The notes under the pieces: model-generated
The model's database searches: none
The model's input: the letters and a program-made list of their open reading frames with translations, nothing else
Told to the model about the DNA's origin: nothing
Assembly: GCA_947626785.1 (NCBI GenBank)
Contig: CANQTO010000006.1
Location: 1 to 64,000 of the forward strand
DNA length: 64,000 nt
Origin: an uncultured Oscillospiraceae bacterium
GTDB taxonomy: Bacteria; Bacillota; Clostridia; Oscillospirales; Oscillospiraceae
Reading direction: 5' to 3'
Program-made: the position numbers and the translations under genes
In this document: piece by piece, positions 49,903-57,805 of the stretch
Numbering within the stretch: the stretch's first letter is position 1
Layout: each line of letters starts with the position of its first letter

Positions 49903-51270
49903 TTATTGGTTGTACGGATAGTATTCCTCGCCGCTGTCCTCCCGGACCGGGGCCGGCAGCGAAGGGATCTGGCCGCAGATGGCGTCAAAGAGGGCGAAGC
50001 CGTCCGACTCCAGGGGGATCACCGGCAGGCCCAGGGCGGCGGAGGCCTCCTCCAGCTTCACGTCGTCCAGGAAATCCTGCTCCTGACGGCGGAGCATGTT
50101 CCAGGAGATGAACAGCCGCTCCCCCAGCTCCTTTCCCTGGAGCTGGGCGATCAGGTCCCCGCCGGTGACCAGGCCGGCCACGGTGATGCTCCGGCCGAAG
50201 AAGTCGTTCTCGATGGGCCAGACCCGGCCCCGGAGCTCCGGGTACCGCTCCCTCGCCATGTCCAGGAGCCTTTGGAAGAAGGGGGCGGCGGCGGTGCCGG
50301 TGGCGATGGAGAAGGGGACGCCGTCCGGCTCCCCGCCCAGCTTCAGGGCGGAGCGAAACTCCGTCTCTAAAAGGCGCAGCATCCCCACGCCGTTTTCCAG
50401 CTGCACGTAGTCCTCGTAAAACTCGTCCGGGGGTAGGGGCCGGCCGGCGGTCAGATACAGCTCGTCCCCGCAGAAGAAGATCCGGCTGCCCAGGCGGGCC
50501 CGGCACTCGTCCCCGAAGGCGGTCACCTGGTCGATGGTCTCCGCCGCGTGGGTGGGGGTGAAGGGCCTCAGCTCTGTCAGCCCCTCCCGAAAGCGGGTCA
50601 GGCCCACCGGGACCACCGACACGCTCCGCACCGCCGGGTACAGGGCGGCCAGGTCCTCCATGCTCCGCCGGAGCGCCGCGCCGTCGTTATAGCCGGGGCA
50701 GCAGACGATCTGGCAGTTCATGGTGATGCCCGCCTCCGCCAGGCGCTTCATGACGGCCAGGCCCTCCCCGGCCCGGGGGTTGCGGAGCATCTTCACCCGC
50801 AGCTCCGGGTCGGTGGCGTGGACCGAGACGTTCACCGGGCTGATGTGCAGGGCGATGATCCGGTCGATCTCCCGGGGGGAGAGGTTGGTGAGGGTGATAT
50901 AGTTGCCCAGCAGGAAGCTGAGCCGGGCGTCGTCGTCTTTAAAATATAAGGTAGGGCGCAGGCCCTTGGGCAGCTGGTCGATAAAGCAGAAGACGCAGCG
51001 GTTGGCGCAGGCGCGGGGGGCGTCCATCAGATAGCTCTCAAAGTCCAGGCCCAGGTCCCCGCCCTCGGCCTTGCGCACATGGACGGTGATTTCCTCCCCG
51101 CCGGGACGGCGCAGGCAGACCTCCAGCCGGGGGTCATAGGCGTAGAACTTATAGTCCAGCACATCCTGCACCGGATGGCCGTTGATGGAGACCAGCCGGT
51201 CCCCCACATGGGCCCTGTGCCGCAGGGGGCTGTCCCGGTCGATGGACTTGATGATGTTCCGTTCTCTCAT
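49903..51270 (-). CDS. PDZ-like / radical SAM / DUF512 family protein
   Basis: 455 aa from ATG 51270. An N-terminal PDZ-like segment (SPLRHRAHVGDRLVSINGHPV) is followed by a cysteine triad CANRCVFCFIDQLP that fits an unusual radical SAM site, and a C-terminal DUF512 region (~240-450; FFCGDELYL, FGRSITVAGLVTGGDL). The family is conserved next to der in Clostridia, as here (17 bp from der), but has no known reaction. The ribosome-binding site is weak; a start further upstream would run into the rpmF terminator. Confidence 0.85.
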   Translation of the reverse strand: MRERNIIKSIDRDSPLRHRAHVGDRLVSINGHPVQDVLDYKFYAYDPRLEVCLRRPGGEEITVHVRKAEGGDLGLDFESYLMDAPRACANRCVFCFIDQLPKGLRPTLYFKDDDARLSFLLGNYITLTNLSPREIDRIIALHISPVNVSVHATDPELRVKMLRNPRAGEGLAVMKRLAEAGITMNCQIVCCPGYNDGAALRRSMEDLAALYPAVRSVSVVPVGLTRFREGLTELRPFTPTHAAETIDQVTAFGDECRARLGSRIFFCGDELYLTAGRPLPPDEFYEDYVQLENGVGMLRLLETEFRSALKLGGEPDGVPFSIATGTAAAPFFQRLLDMARERYPELRGRVWPIENDFFGRSITVAGLVTGGDLIAQLQGKELGERLFISWNMLRRQEQDFLDDVKLEEASAALGLPVIPLESDGFALFDAICGQIPSLPAPVREDSGEEYYPYNQ

Positions 51271-51311
51271 ATGTCTTCCGCCAACTCGCTCCGTTTGTTC
51301 AGTCAAAGCAA

Positions 51312-51345
51312 AAGGAGGAAAGGCTTCCCTCTCCTCCTTGAGCTT
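51312..51345 (-). terminator. Hairpin downstream of rpmF
   Basis: 8-bp stem tcctcctt/aaggagga with a 12-nt loop, followed on the minus strand by TTTGCTTTG; a modest terminator that may allow read-through into the DUF512 gene. Confidence 0.5.
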
Positions 51346-51347
51346 TT

Positions 51348-51536
51348 TTACTTGCTCTCCTCCACGTTGATGACCACGCGGCCATTGTACTGCCCGCAGG
51401 CCTTGCAGGCGCGATGGGGCATGCAGAAGGCTCCGCAGTTGGGGCACGCTACGATGTTGGGAGCGGTGAGCTTCCAGTGGGAAGAACGCCTCATGTCACG
51501 TCTCTGCCGTGAAACCTTTCCTTTTGGGACTGCCAT
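51348..51536 (-). CDS. rpmF: 50S ribosomal protein L32
   Basis: 62 aa. It begins MAVPKGKVSRQRRDMRRSSHW, the L32 hallmark, and carries a zinc-binding four-Cys ribbon CPNC...CKAC. GGAGG precedes the ATG. It follows the yceD-like gene by 36 bp, a pairing widely conserved in bacteria. Confidence 0.97.
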   Translation of the reverse strand: MAVPKGKVSRQRRDMRRSSHWKLTAPNIVACPNCGAFCMPHRACKACGQYNGRVVINVEESK

Positions 51537-51572
51537 ATTGACACCTCCTGATACAAGCTGTTCTGAGCAGCT

Positions 51573-52070
51573 TTAATTTGATTTATCCAAAAGCTGCTCA
51601 AGCACAGCAAATCTTGGATCGACTTTTTTCCCGCAGCCGCAGGGGCCCAGGTTGAGATTCTTTCCGCAGCGGTCGCAGAGGCCTTTGCAGTCCTCCCGGC
51701 AGAGGAACTTGGTCTCCATGTCCAGGATGAAGCAGGTGGAGAGGACCTCGTCCAGATCGATCCCGTCCCCGTCCAAGACAAAGAGTTCCGGGTCCCCTTC
51801 CGGGTCCTCCTCGGCCAGCACCACGCTGACCTGGGTGGTCTTCCGGCTCTCAAAGTCCGCTCCGCAGCGGTCGCAGATGCAGGTCATCTCCGCCGTGACG
51901 GTCCCCTCCAAACGGAGGATGCCCGCCTCGTTGACCACCCGGCCCGACGCCTGGGGCTTCGCCCGATAGCTTCTCACCGAGGGAAAGTCCAGCCGCTCCG
52001 TCTCCAGCTCGCATTGGAAGGGGACGGACGCGCCGGGTATCTCAATGATCTCTCGCAGGTCCAGCCGCAT
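51573..52070 (-). CDS. yceD: YceD/DUF177-family protein
   Basis: 165 aa from ATG 52070; a GTG nine bases earlier lies inside the ribosome-binding site GAGGTG and is unlikely. The mid-part CICDRCGADFES and the end CREDCKGLCDRCGKNLN...CGCG contain Cys pairs typical of the Firmicutes version. YceD is linked to 23S rRNA maturation and is regularly encoded before rpmF, as here. Confidence 0.9.
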   Translation of the reverse strand: MRLDLREIIEIPGASVPFQCELETERLDFPSVRSYRAKPQASGRVVNEAGILRLEGTVTAEMTCICDRCGADFESRKTTQVSVVLAEEDPEGDPELFVLDGDGIDLDEVLSTCFILDMETKFLCREDCKGLCDRCGKNLNLGPCGCGKKVDPRFAVLEQLLDKSN

Positions 52071-52117
52071 AACAAGCACCTCGCCGGTGGGGAAAATCTC
52101 CGCAGTCGCGCTTAAAT

Positions 52118-52168
52118 ATTATAGTTGAACTGTCAAGGCTTGTCAACAGTTATTTTCTATTGTATAAT
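52118..52168. promoter_or_regulatory. Overlapping divergent promoters of yceD-rpmF and the RluA operon
   Basis: Minus strand: TTGACA (52141-52146), 17-bp spacer, TATAAT (52118-52123). Plus strand: TTGTCA (52140-52145), 17-bp spacer, TATAAT (52163-52168). The two -35 boxes share the same seven bases ttgtcaa. Confidence 0.8.
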
Positions 52169-52218
52169 CCGAATCAGAGAAACTTTTTCCGGTTCTTCCG
52201 GTTTTGGGGGCCTGACCC

Positions 52219-53193
52219 ATGAGAGAACTGCGCATCAACGGAAACGACGCGGGCCAGAGGCTGGACCGCTTTGTGGGCAAAGCGGTGCCGCTGCTGCCCG
52301 AGTCGCTGCTGCAAAAATACATCCGCCTCAAGCGCATCAAGCTCAACGGCAAGGGGGCCAAGCGGGACAGCCGCCTGGCCGCCGGGGACACGGTGCAGCT
52401 GTACATCAACGACGAGTTTTTTGAAAAGCCCCGGGAGGAGAACGCCTGGCTGAAGGTGGGCACTCCCCGGCTGCGCATCGTCTATGAGGATGAGAACCTG
52501 CTGCTGGCGGACAAGGAGCCCGGCGTTCTGTGTCACAGCGCCGGGGCCTGGGAATATAATACCCTGATCGCCCATATCCAGGCCTACATGGCCCGCTCCG
52601 GCCAGTGGCAGCCCCGGGACGAGGCCTCCTTCGCCCCGGCCCTGTGCAACCGGATCGACCGGAACACCGGCGGCATCGTCATCGCCGCCAAGAACGCCCC
52701 CGCCCTCCGGGTGCTCAACGACAAGATCCGGGACCGGGAGATCGAGAAGTTCTACCTCTGCGCCGTCCGGGGCCGGCCCTCCCCCGCCGCCGGCCGGCTG
52801 GAGAACTTCCTGTTCAAGGACGCGGCCACCAACCAGGTCTATGTGAAGAAAAAGCCGGAGCCGGGGGCCAAAAGCGCCGTCACCGAGTACCGGACCCTCT
52901 GCTCCAAGGGGGAGCTGACCCTGCTGGAGTGCCGCCTGCTCACCGGCCGCACCCACCAGATCCGGGTGCAGATGGCCCACGCGGGCTGGCCCCTGCTGGG
53001 GGACGGGAAATACGGCAGCGAGCGCTTCAACCGGGACTTCGGGGAGAAGCGCCAGGCGCTCTACTCCTATAAGCTCCGCTTCGACTTTCCCACCGACGCC
53101 GGGCCCCTGAACTATCTGCGGGGCCGGGAGTTCAGGGTGGAGAAGGTGGATTTCGCCGAAAAGTATTTCGGACTGGAAACTTTGGACTTCTAA
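52219..53193 (+). CDS. RluA-family 23S rRNA pseudouridine synthase
   Basis: 324 aa. An N-terminal S4 RNA-binding domain (DAGQRLDRFVGKAVPLL, SLLQKYIRLKRIKLNGK) precedes the catalytic domain with NRIDRNTGGIVIAAKN, whose Asp is the catalytic residue, and LLTGRTHQIRVQMAHAGWPLLGDGKYG. It is closest to the RluC/RluD group; the exact uridines cannot be assigned. It is first in a plus-strand run with a CDF transporter 3 bp downstream. Confidence 0.9.
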   Translation: MRELRINGNDAGQRLDRFVGKAVPLLPESLLQKYIRLKRIKLNGKGAKRDSRLAAGDTVQLYINDEFFEKPREENAWLKVGTPRLRIVYEDENLLLADKEPGVLCHSAGAWEYNTLIAHIQAYMARSGQWQPRDEASFAPALCNRIDRNTGGIVIAAKNAPALRVLNDKIRDREIEKFYLCAVRGRPSPAAGRLENFLFKDAATNQVYVKKKPEPGAKSAVTEYRTLCSKGELTLLECRLLTGRTHQIRVQMAHAGWPLLGDGKYGSERFNRDFGEKRQALYSYKLRFDFPTDAGPLNYLRGREFRVEKVDFAEKYFGLETLDF

Positions 53194-53196
53194 GTT

Positions 53197-54360
53197 ATGC
53201 TCAACTTTCTCATCAAAAAATTCATCCCCCGCCAGACGGAGGTCCGGGACAGCGCCGTCCGCCGGGCCTACGGCGTCCTCTGCGGGGCCTACGGCATCTT
53301 TCTCAACCTGCTGCTCTTCGCCGGCAAGTACGCCGCCGGGCTCCTCTCCGGCTCCGTGGCCGTCACGGTGGACGCCTTCAACAACCTGTCCGACGCCGCC
53401 TCCTCCGTCATCACTCTGCTGGGCTTTACGCTGGCCGGGAAGAAGCCCGACCCGGGCCATCCCTACGGCCACGGGCGGCTGGAGTACCTGGCGGGGCTGG
53501 GCCTTTCGGTGCTCATCATCGTCATGGGCGTGGAGCTGGGCCGGGGCTCTATCGGCAAGATCCTGCGGCCCCAGCCCCTGAGCGTGGGCTGGCTGCCCGC
53601 CGCCATTCTGGCGGCCTCTATCGCCGTCAAGCTCTACATGGCTAGCTACAACCGGCGCATCGGCCGGACGCTGGGCTCGGCCGCCATCGCCGCCGCCGGG
53701 GCGGACTCCCTGTCCGACGCGGTGTCCACCGCGGTGGTGCTCTGCTCCATGGGCGTTTTCCGCCTCTTCGGTTTGAATATCGACGGCTGGGCGGGCCTGG
53801 CCGTGGCCTGCTTCATCGTCTACACCGGCGTCACCGCCGCCCGGGACACCCTGTCCCCCCTGCTGGGCCAGGCCCCGGATCCGGAGCTGGTCCAGGGCAT
53901 CGAGGACACGGTGCGCTCCCATCCGGAGGTGCTGGGCATCCACGACCTGCTGGTCCACGACTACGGGCCCGGCCGGCGGATGGTCTCCCTTCACGCGGAG
54001 GTGGACGGCCGGGGCGAGCTCTTCGCCCTGCACGACGCCATCGACAGCGCCGAGACGGAGATCCAGGAGCGCTTCGGCTGCTCCGCCACCATCCACATGG
54101 ACCCCATCCTGCCCGACGGGGAGACGGCCCAGAGGCGGCTGGAGACGGAGGAGCTGCTCCGGCAGACGGGCTGCACCGGGCTGCACGATTTCCGCCTGGT
54201 CCCCGGCCCCACCCACAGCAAGCTGATCTTTGACGCGTCCTTCCCCGCCGCCGACCCCCGGTCCGACCGGGAGCTGGCCGCCCTCATCCGGCAGACGGTC
54301 TCAGAAGCCTGGCCGGACTGCGGCGCGGTGGTGCGGATCGACCGGGACTATACTACTTAG
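53197..54360 (+). CDS. Cation diffusion facilitator (CDF) metal efflux transporter
   Basis: 387 aa. About six transmembrane helices contain the metal-site Asp motifs DAFNNLSDAASS (helix II) and GADSLSDAVST (helix V), with HPYGHGRLEYLAGL between. A cytoplasmic metallochaperone-like domain follows (~215-290), ending HMDPI, and then a further ~80-residue C-terminal extension. The family exports Zn, Fe, Mn or Co by proton antiport; the D/D pairs suggest Fe/Mn/Zn but do not decide. It lies 3 bp after the RluA gene. Confidence 0.9.
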   Translation: MLNFLIKKFIPRQTEVRDSAVRRAYGVLCGAYGIFLNLLLFAGKYAAGLLSGSVAVTVDAFNNLSDAASSVITLLGFTLAGKKPDPGHPYGHGRLEYLAGLGLSVLIIVMGVELGRGSIGKILRPQPLSVGWLPAAILAASIAVKLYMASYNRRIGRTLGSAAIAAAGADSLSDAVSTAVVLCSMGVFRLFGLNIDGWAGLAVACFIVYTGVTAARDTLSPLLGQAPDPELVQGIEDTVRSHPEVLGIHDLLVHDYGPGRRMVSLHAEVDGRGELFALHDAIDSAETEIQERFGCSATIHMDPILPDGETAQRRLETEELLRQTGCTGLHDFRLVPGPTHSKLIFDASFPAADPRSDRELAALIRQTVSEAWPDCGAVVRIDRDYTT

Positions 54361-54370
54361 GAGGTTCTCT

Positions 54371-55963
54371 ATGCTCTCTGTCAACGACCTGTCCATGCAG
54401 TTCGGGCCCTCGGTGCTCTTCTCCCATGTGGACCTGCAATTTACCCCGGGCAACTGCTACGGCATCATCGGCGCCAACGGCGCCGGAAAATCCACCTTCC
54501 TCAAGATCCTCTCCGGGGAGCTGGAACCCACGTCCGGCAGCGTGGTGCTGGACCCCAAGAAGCGCATGTCCGTTTTAAAGCAGGACCAGAGCCTCTACGA
54601 CGGCTACAGCCTCTTGGACACCGTTATCATGGGCAACCAGCGGCTCTACGACTGCGGCAAGGAGAAGGACGCCATCTATGAAAAGCCCGATTTCAGCGAC
54701 GAGGACGGCATCCGGGCCGCGGAGCTGGAGGAGGAATTTGCCGAGCTGGGGGGCTGGGAGGCCGAGAGCGACGCGGGGCGTCTCCTCCAGGGCCTGGGGG
54801 TAGACGTGTCCCTGCACGAGAGCCTCATGTCGGAGATCGACCCGCGGCTCAAGGTGAAGGTGCTGCTGGCCCAGGCCCTCTTCGGCCGGCCGGACGTGAT
54901 CCTGCTGGACGAGCCCACCAACAACCTGGACCTGGCCAGCGTGGTCTGGCTGGAGGACTTTCTGATGGACTGTGAGGGCACGGTCCTGGTGGTCAGCCAC
55001 GACCGGTACTTCCTCAACAACGTCTGCACCCACATCGTGGACATCGACTACGGCAAGATCAAGATATACCTGGGCAACTACGATTTCTGGTACGAGTCCA
55101 GCCAGCTGATGCAGCGGCTCATCAAGGATCAGAACAAGCGGGCCGAGCAGAAGATCCAGGAGCTGCAGACCTTCATCGCCCGCTTCTCGGCCAACCGCTC
55201 CAAGTCCCGCCAGGCCACCTCCCGGAGAAAGCTGCTGGAGAAGATCACCGTGGAGGAGCTGCCCGCCTCCGGCCGCCGCTACCCCTGGGTGGGCTTCAAG
55301 GCCGGCCGGGAGCCGGGCAAGGACCGGCTCTTCGTGACCGAGGTCAGCAAGAGCGTGGACGGGGTGAAGCTGCTCAACAAGGTCAGCTTCATCGTGGGCA
55401 AGGAGGACAAGATCGCCCTGGTGGGCAAAAACGAGCTGGCCGTCACCATGCTCTACAAGATCCTCATGGGCGAGGAGGAGCCGGACAGCGGCAGCGTCAA
55501 GTGGGGCGCCTCCATCCAGCCGGCCTACTTCCCCAAGGACCACAACGCCTATTTCGAGGGGGACATGGACCTGATCGACTGGATGCGGCAGTTCTCCCAG
55601 GACAAGCGGGAGAGCTATCTGCGCACCTTCCTGGGCCGGATGCTCTTCTCCGGGGACGACGTGTACAAGAGCGTCCGGGTCCTCTCCGGCGGGGAGAAGG
55701 TCCGCTGTATGCTCAGCAAAATGATGCTCTCCGGGGCAAACTTCCTGCTCTTTGACCAGCCGGCCAATCACCTGGATCTGGAGAGCATCGCCGCGCTCAA
55801 TAACGGCATGGAGGCTTTTAAGTACAACATCCTCTTCTCCTGCCACGACCATCAGCTGACCCAGACGGTGGCCAACCGGATCATCGAGATCACCGAGGAC
55901 GGGATCATCGACCGGCGATGCAGCTTTGACGAGTACATGCACCTGGTCCAGAACGCGGATTAA
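54371..55963 (+). CDS. ABC-F ATPase (YkpA/YbiT-like) with one degenerate composite site
   Basis: 530 aa from ATG 54371 with TAGGAGG upstream. Two ABC domains without membrane segments and the ABC-F linker between (RFSANRSKSRQATSRRKLL). Domain 1: intact Walker A GANGAGKST (34-42), Walker B and catalytic Glu LLDEPTNNLD (D180, E181), but the signature is replaced (SEIDPRL, 154-160). Domain 2: Walker A position reads VGKNELAVTM (351-360, no Lys), the signature LSGGEK is intact (438-443), and the catalytic Glu is Gln (FDQPANHLD, Q463). ABC-F proteins act on the ribosome in translation control or antibiotic protection; its assignment to a particular role is open. Confidence 0.9.
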   Translation: MLSVNDLSMQFGPSVLFSHVDLQFTPGNCYGIIGANGAGKSTFLKILSGELEPTSGSVVLDPKKRMSVLKQDQSLYDGYSLLDTVIMGNQRLYDCGKEKDAIYEKPDFSDEDGIRAAELEEEFAELGGWEAESDAGRLLQGLGVDVSLHESLMSEIDPRLKVKVLLAQALFGRPDVILLDEPTNNLDLASVVWLEDFLMDCEGTVLVVSHDRYFLNNVCTHIVDIDYGKIKIYLGNYDFWYESSQLMQRLIKDQNKRAEQKIQELQTFIARFSANRSKSRQATSRRKLLEKITVEELPASGRRYPWVGFKAGREPGKDRLFVTEVSKSVDGVKLLNKVSFIVGKEDKIALVGKNELAVTMLYKILMGEEEPDSGSVKWGASIQPAYFPKDHNAYFEGDMDLIDWMRQFSQDKRESYLRTFLGRMLFSGDDVYKSVRVLSGGEKVRCMLSKMMLSGANFLLFDQPANHLDLESIAALNNGMEAFKYNILFSCHDHQLTQTVANRIIEITEDGIIDRRCSFDEYMHLVQNAD

Positions 55964-56027
55964 AGGCTTTACAAGCTCGCTCAAAGGGGGTATACTTCAA
56001 ATCACAAAAGCATTTGGAGGGATCTCT

Positions 56028-56453
56028 ATGAGCAAACGCGCCGCCGAGCTCTGGCGCTTTGTCAAATTCGCCTTCTTCTCCGCCAGCGCGGCCCTGGTGG
56101 AGATGGGGAGCTTCACGCTCTTCAATGAGCTGACCGGCTGGAGCTACTGGCCCTGCTATCTGCCGGCTCTGCTGCTGTCGGTGCTCTGGAACTTCACCTT
56201 GAACCGGAAGTTCACCTTCAAGTCCGCCGCCAACGTGCCGGTGGCCATGCTGAAGGTCCTAGGCTACTACGCGGTGTTCACGCCTCTGTCCACTCTGCTG
56301 GGCAGCTACCTGGCGGACACCCTGCTGTGGAACGAGTATCTGGTCACGGTCATCAACATGCTCCTCAACTTCAGCACGGAGTTTCTGTTCCAGCGCTTCT
56401 TCGTCTTTGGCCGCAGCATCGACACGGCCTCCCGAAATAACAGGCAAGAGTAA
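56028..56453 (+). CDS. GtrA-like membrane protein
   Basis: 141 aa from ATG 56028 with TTGGAGG upstream. Four transmembrane helices and the family pattern WRFVKFAFFSASAALVEMGSF, then NFTLNRKFTFKS after helix 2 and FSTEFLFQRFFVF at the end. GtrA proteins are thought to help polyprenyl-linked sugars cross the membrane in glycan modification. The gene lies 64 bp after the ABC-F gene; no glycosyltransferase partner is adjacent. Confidence 0.87.
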   Translation: MSKRAAELWRFVKFAFFSASAALVEMGSFTLFNELTGWSYWPCYLPALLLSVLWNFTLNRKFTFKSAANVPVAMLKVLGYYAVFTPLSTLLGSYLADTLLWNEYLVTVINMLLNFSTEFLFQRFFVFGRSIDTASRNNRQE

Positions 56454-56481
56454 CTTGCACTTCGTTTTTCCGCTGCGTATA

Positions 56482-56604
56482 GATGAAGATGCTCCGCAAG
56501 GTAAACTAAGCTTGGGGGCATCTTCATCCGGGACTTTAAAAGGCAGAACATTATCAACCGCCGATGTGCGCGTCCTAAAGGCCGGCACATCGGCGGTTGA
56601 TAAT
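56482..56604. repeat. Two consecutive intergenic dyads
   Basis: The 270-bp gap between the GtrA-like and PHP genes has no credible gene. Dyad 1 has 11-nt arms gatgaagatgc (56482-56492) / gcatcttcatc (56518-56528). Dyad 2 has perfect 20-nt arms at 56550-56569 and 56585-56604 with a 15-nt loop. Neither is followed by a T-run. Confidence 0.65.
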
Positions 56605-56723
56605 ATTCTGACGCACGGCGCTGCAAGAGAAGTGAACATTTCACCAAGAGACCAAACCCAGTTCCCGCTGGTGACCAGAGGAGAAGGGCCGAGAAGCGTC
56701 TCTCTTTTGCGTTTTGGGCTGTT

Positions 56724-57737
56724 TTATCCCTTATACCACGGGTTCCGGTAGGCCCGGGTGCGGGCCTCGGTCCCGCCGGCGGCGAGGACGGCGAAATAGA
56801 CATAGGGCGCGGAGGCCGGGAGCGTGAACTCGCCCTCCTCCACCGGGCTCCCGTCCCGGTTATAGACATGCCAGGAGGCCTTGGGGCTCTGCTGCATCAC
56901 GATGAACTTAGCGGGACTGCACCGGAGATAGGCCTTGCCGTCTTCCATGCGGAGCTCGTGGATGGCCGGGCCGGTGGAGGCGTAGAAGTCCCCCTTCTCC
57001 AGCGCGGCGATCACGGCGGGATAGCTGAGCTCCGGGGCGCTGATCATGGTCCAAGCGCCGAAGGAGTCGCTCAGCGGGTCGTCAAAGGGGACCTTATTGT
57101 GGTTGTCGTCCGCCCCGTGGACGAAGGGGAAGCGGCCGTGCCGCAGGAGCAGATCGTACACCGCCAGGCCGTGCTCGCTGTGGTTGATCGTGTAAGAGCC
57201 GGTGTTGTAGATCTCCAGGCTGAAAAAGCCCTCATAGCTCAGGATGTCCGCCGGGTTCTCCATGGACCAGCAGGGGTGATTGTAGGTCACCAGATAGCCC
57301 GCCTTTTTCGCCTCGGCGATAAACAGATTGATGAAGTCCCGGTCATAACGGTGCTCGCCCTCGGGCCCCGCGTGGGGCAGCTTCTCCGCCAGCTCCAGGG
57401 GGATGTATTTGCAGAAGTGCGGGTCGTAGCAGACAAAATTCAGATCGTGGGGCTCTTTCGCCAGCAGATTCAGGTGGATCTCCGGCCCCATCCGGTCGTA
57501 CCGGTTGGTCTTCGACGGCCGGAGATAGGCCTCGTAGCCGGTGAGCAGCAGAAAACCGGGGGTGGAGAGCTCACTGTGGTCGCAGGGGTATTCGTGGTCG
57601 GTGATGGCCAGGACGGAGTAGCCCCTCTGCCGGTAGGCCGCCGCCAGCTCCTCCGGCGTCAGGCGCCCGTCGGACAGAGTGGAGTGGCTGTGCAGATTGG
57701 CCTTGAACTGGGGGAGCTGATCGGAAATACAGAGCAT
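56724..57737 (-). CDS. PHP-domain phosphoesterase
   Basis: 337 aa from ATG 57737 with AGGAGG seven bases upstream. PHP motifs are visible: NLHSHSTLSDGRLTPEEL (H-x-H), LAITDHEYPCDHSE, VTYNHPCWS and the late HGADDNHN. It is a cytoplasmic tri-metal hydrolase; relatives hydrolyse nucleotide or sugar phosphates, and the substrate is unknown. The C-terminal ~80 residues form a beta-rich domain (FIVMQQSPKASWHVYNRDG) not found in minimal PHP proteins. It has its own promoter. Confidence 0.87.
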   Translation of the reverse strand: MLCISDQLPQFKANLHSHSTLSDGRLTPEELAAAYRQRGYSVLAITDHEYPCDHSELSTPGFLLLTGYEAYLRPSKTNRYDRMGPEIHLNLLAKEPHDLNFVCYDPHFCKYIPLELAEKLPHAGPEGEHRYDRDFINLFIAEAKKAGYLVTYNHPCWSMENPADILSYEGFFSLEIYNTGSYTINHSEHGLAVYDLLLRHGRFPFVHGADDNHNKVPFDDPLSDSFGAWTMISAPELSYPAVIAALEKGDFYASTGPAIHELRMEDGKAYLRCSPAKFIVMQQSPKASWHVYNRDGSPVEEGEFTLPASAPYVYFAVLAAGGTEARTRAYRNPWYKG

Positions 57738-57773
57738 GGGCGGACCTCCTGTGAAATCGTCTAAATTGGTAAA

Positions 57774-57802
57774 ATTATACAATTCCCAGCGGCGCTTGTC
57801 AA
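57774..57802 (-). promoter_or_regulatory. Promoter of the PHP phosphoesterase gene
   Basis: On the minus strand: consensus TTGACA (57797-57802), 17-bp spacer, TATAAT (57774-57779). It starts only 4 bp beyond the stop codon of the histidine kinase gene. Confidence 0.85.
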
Positions 57803-57805
57803 GCT

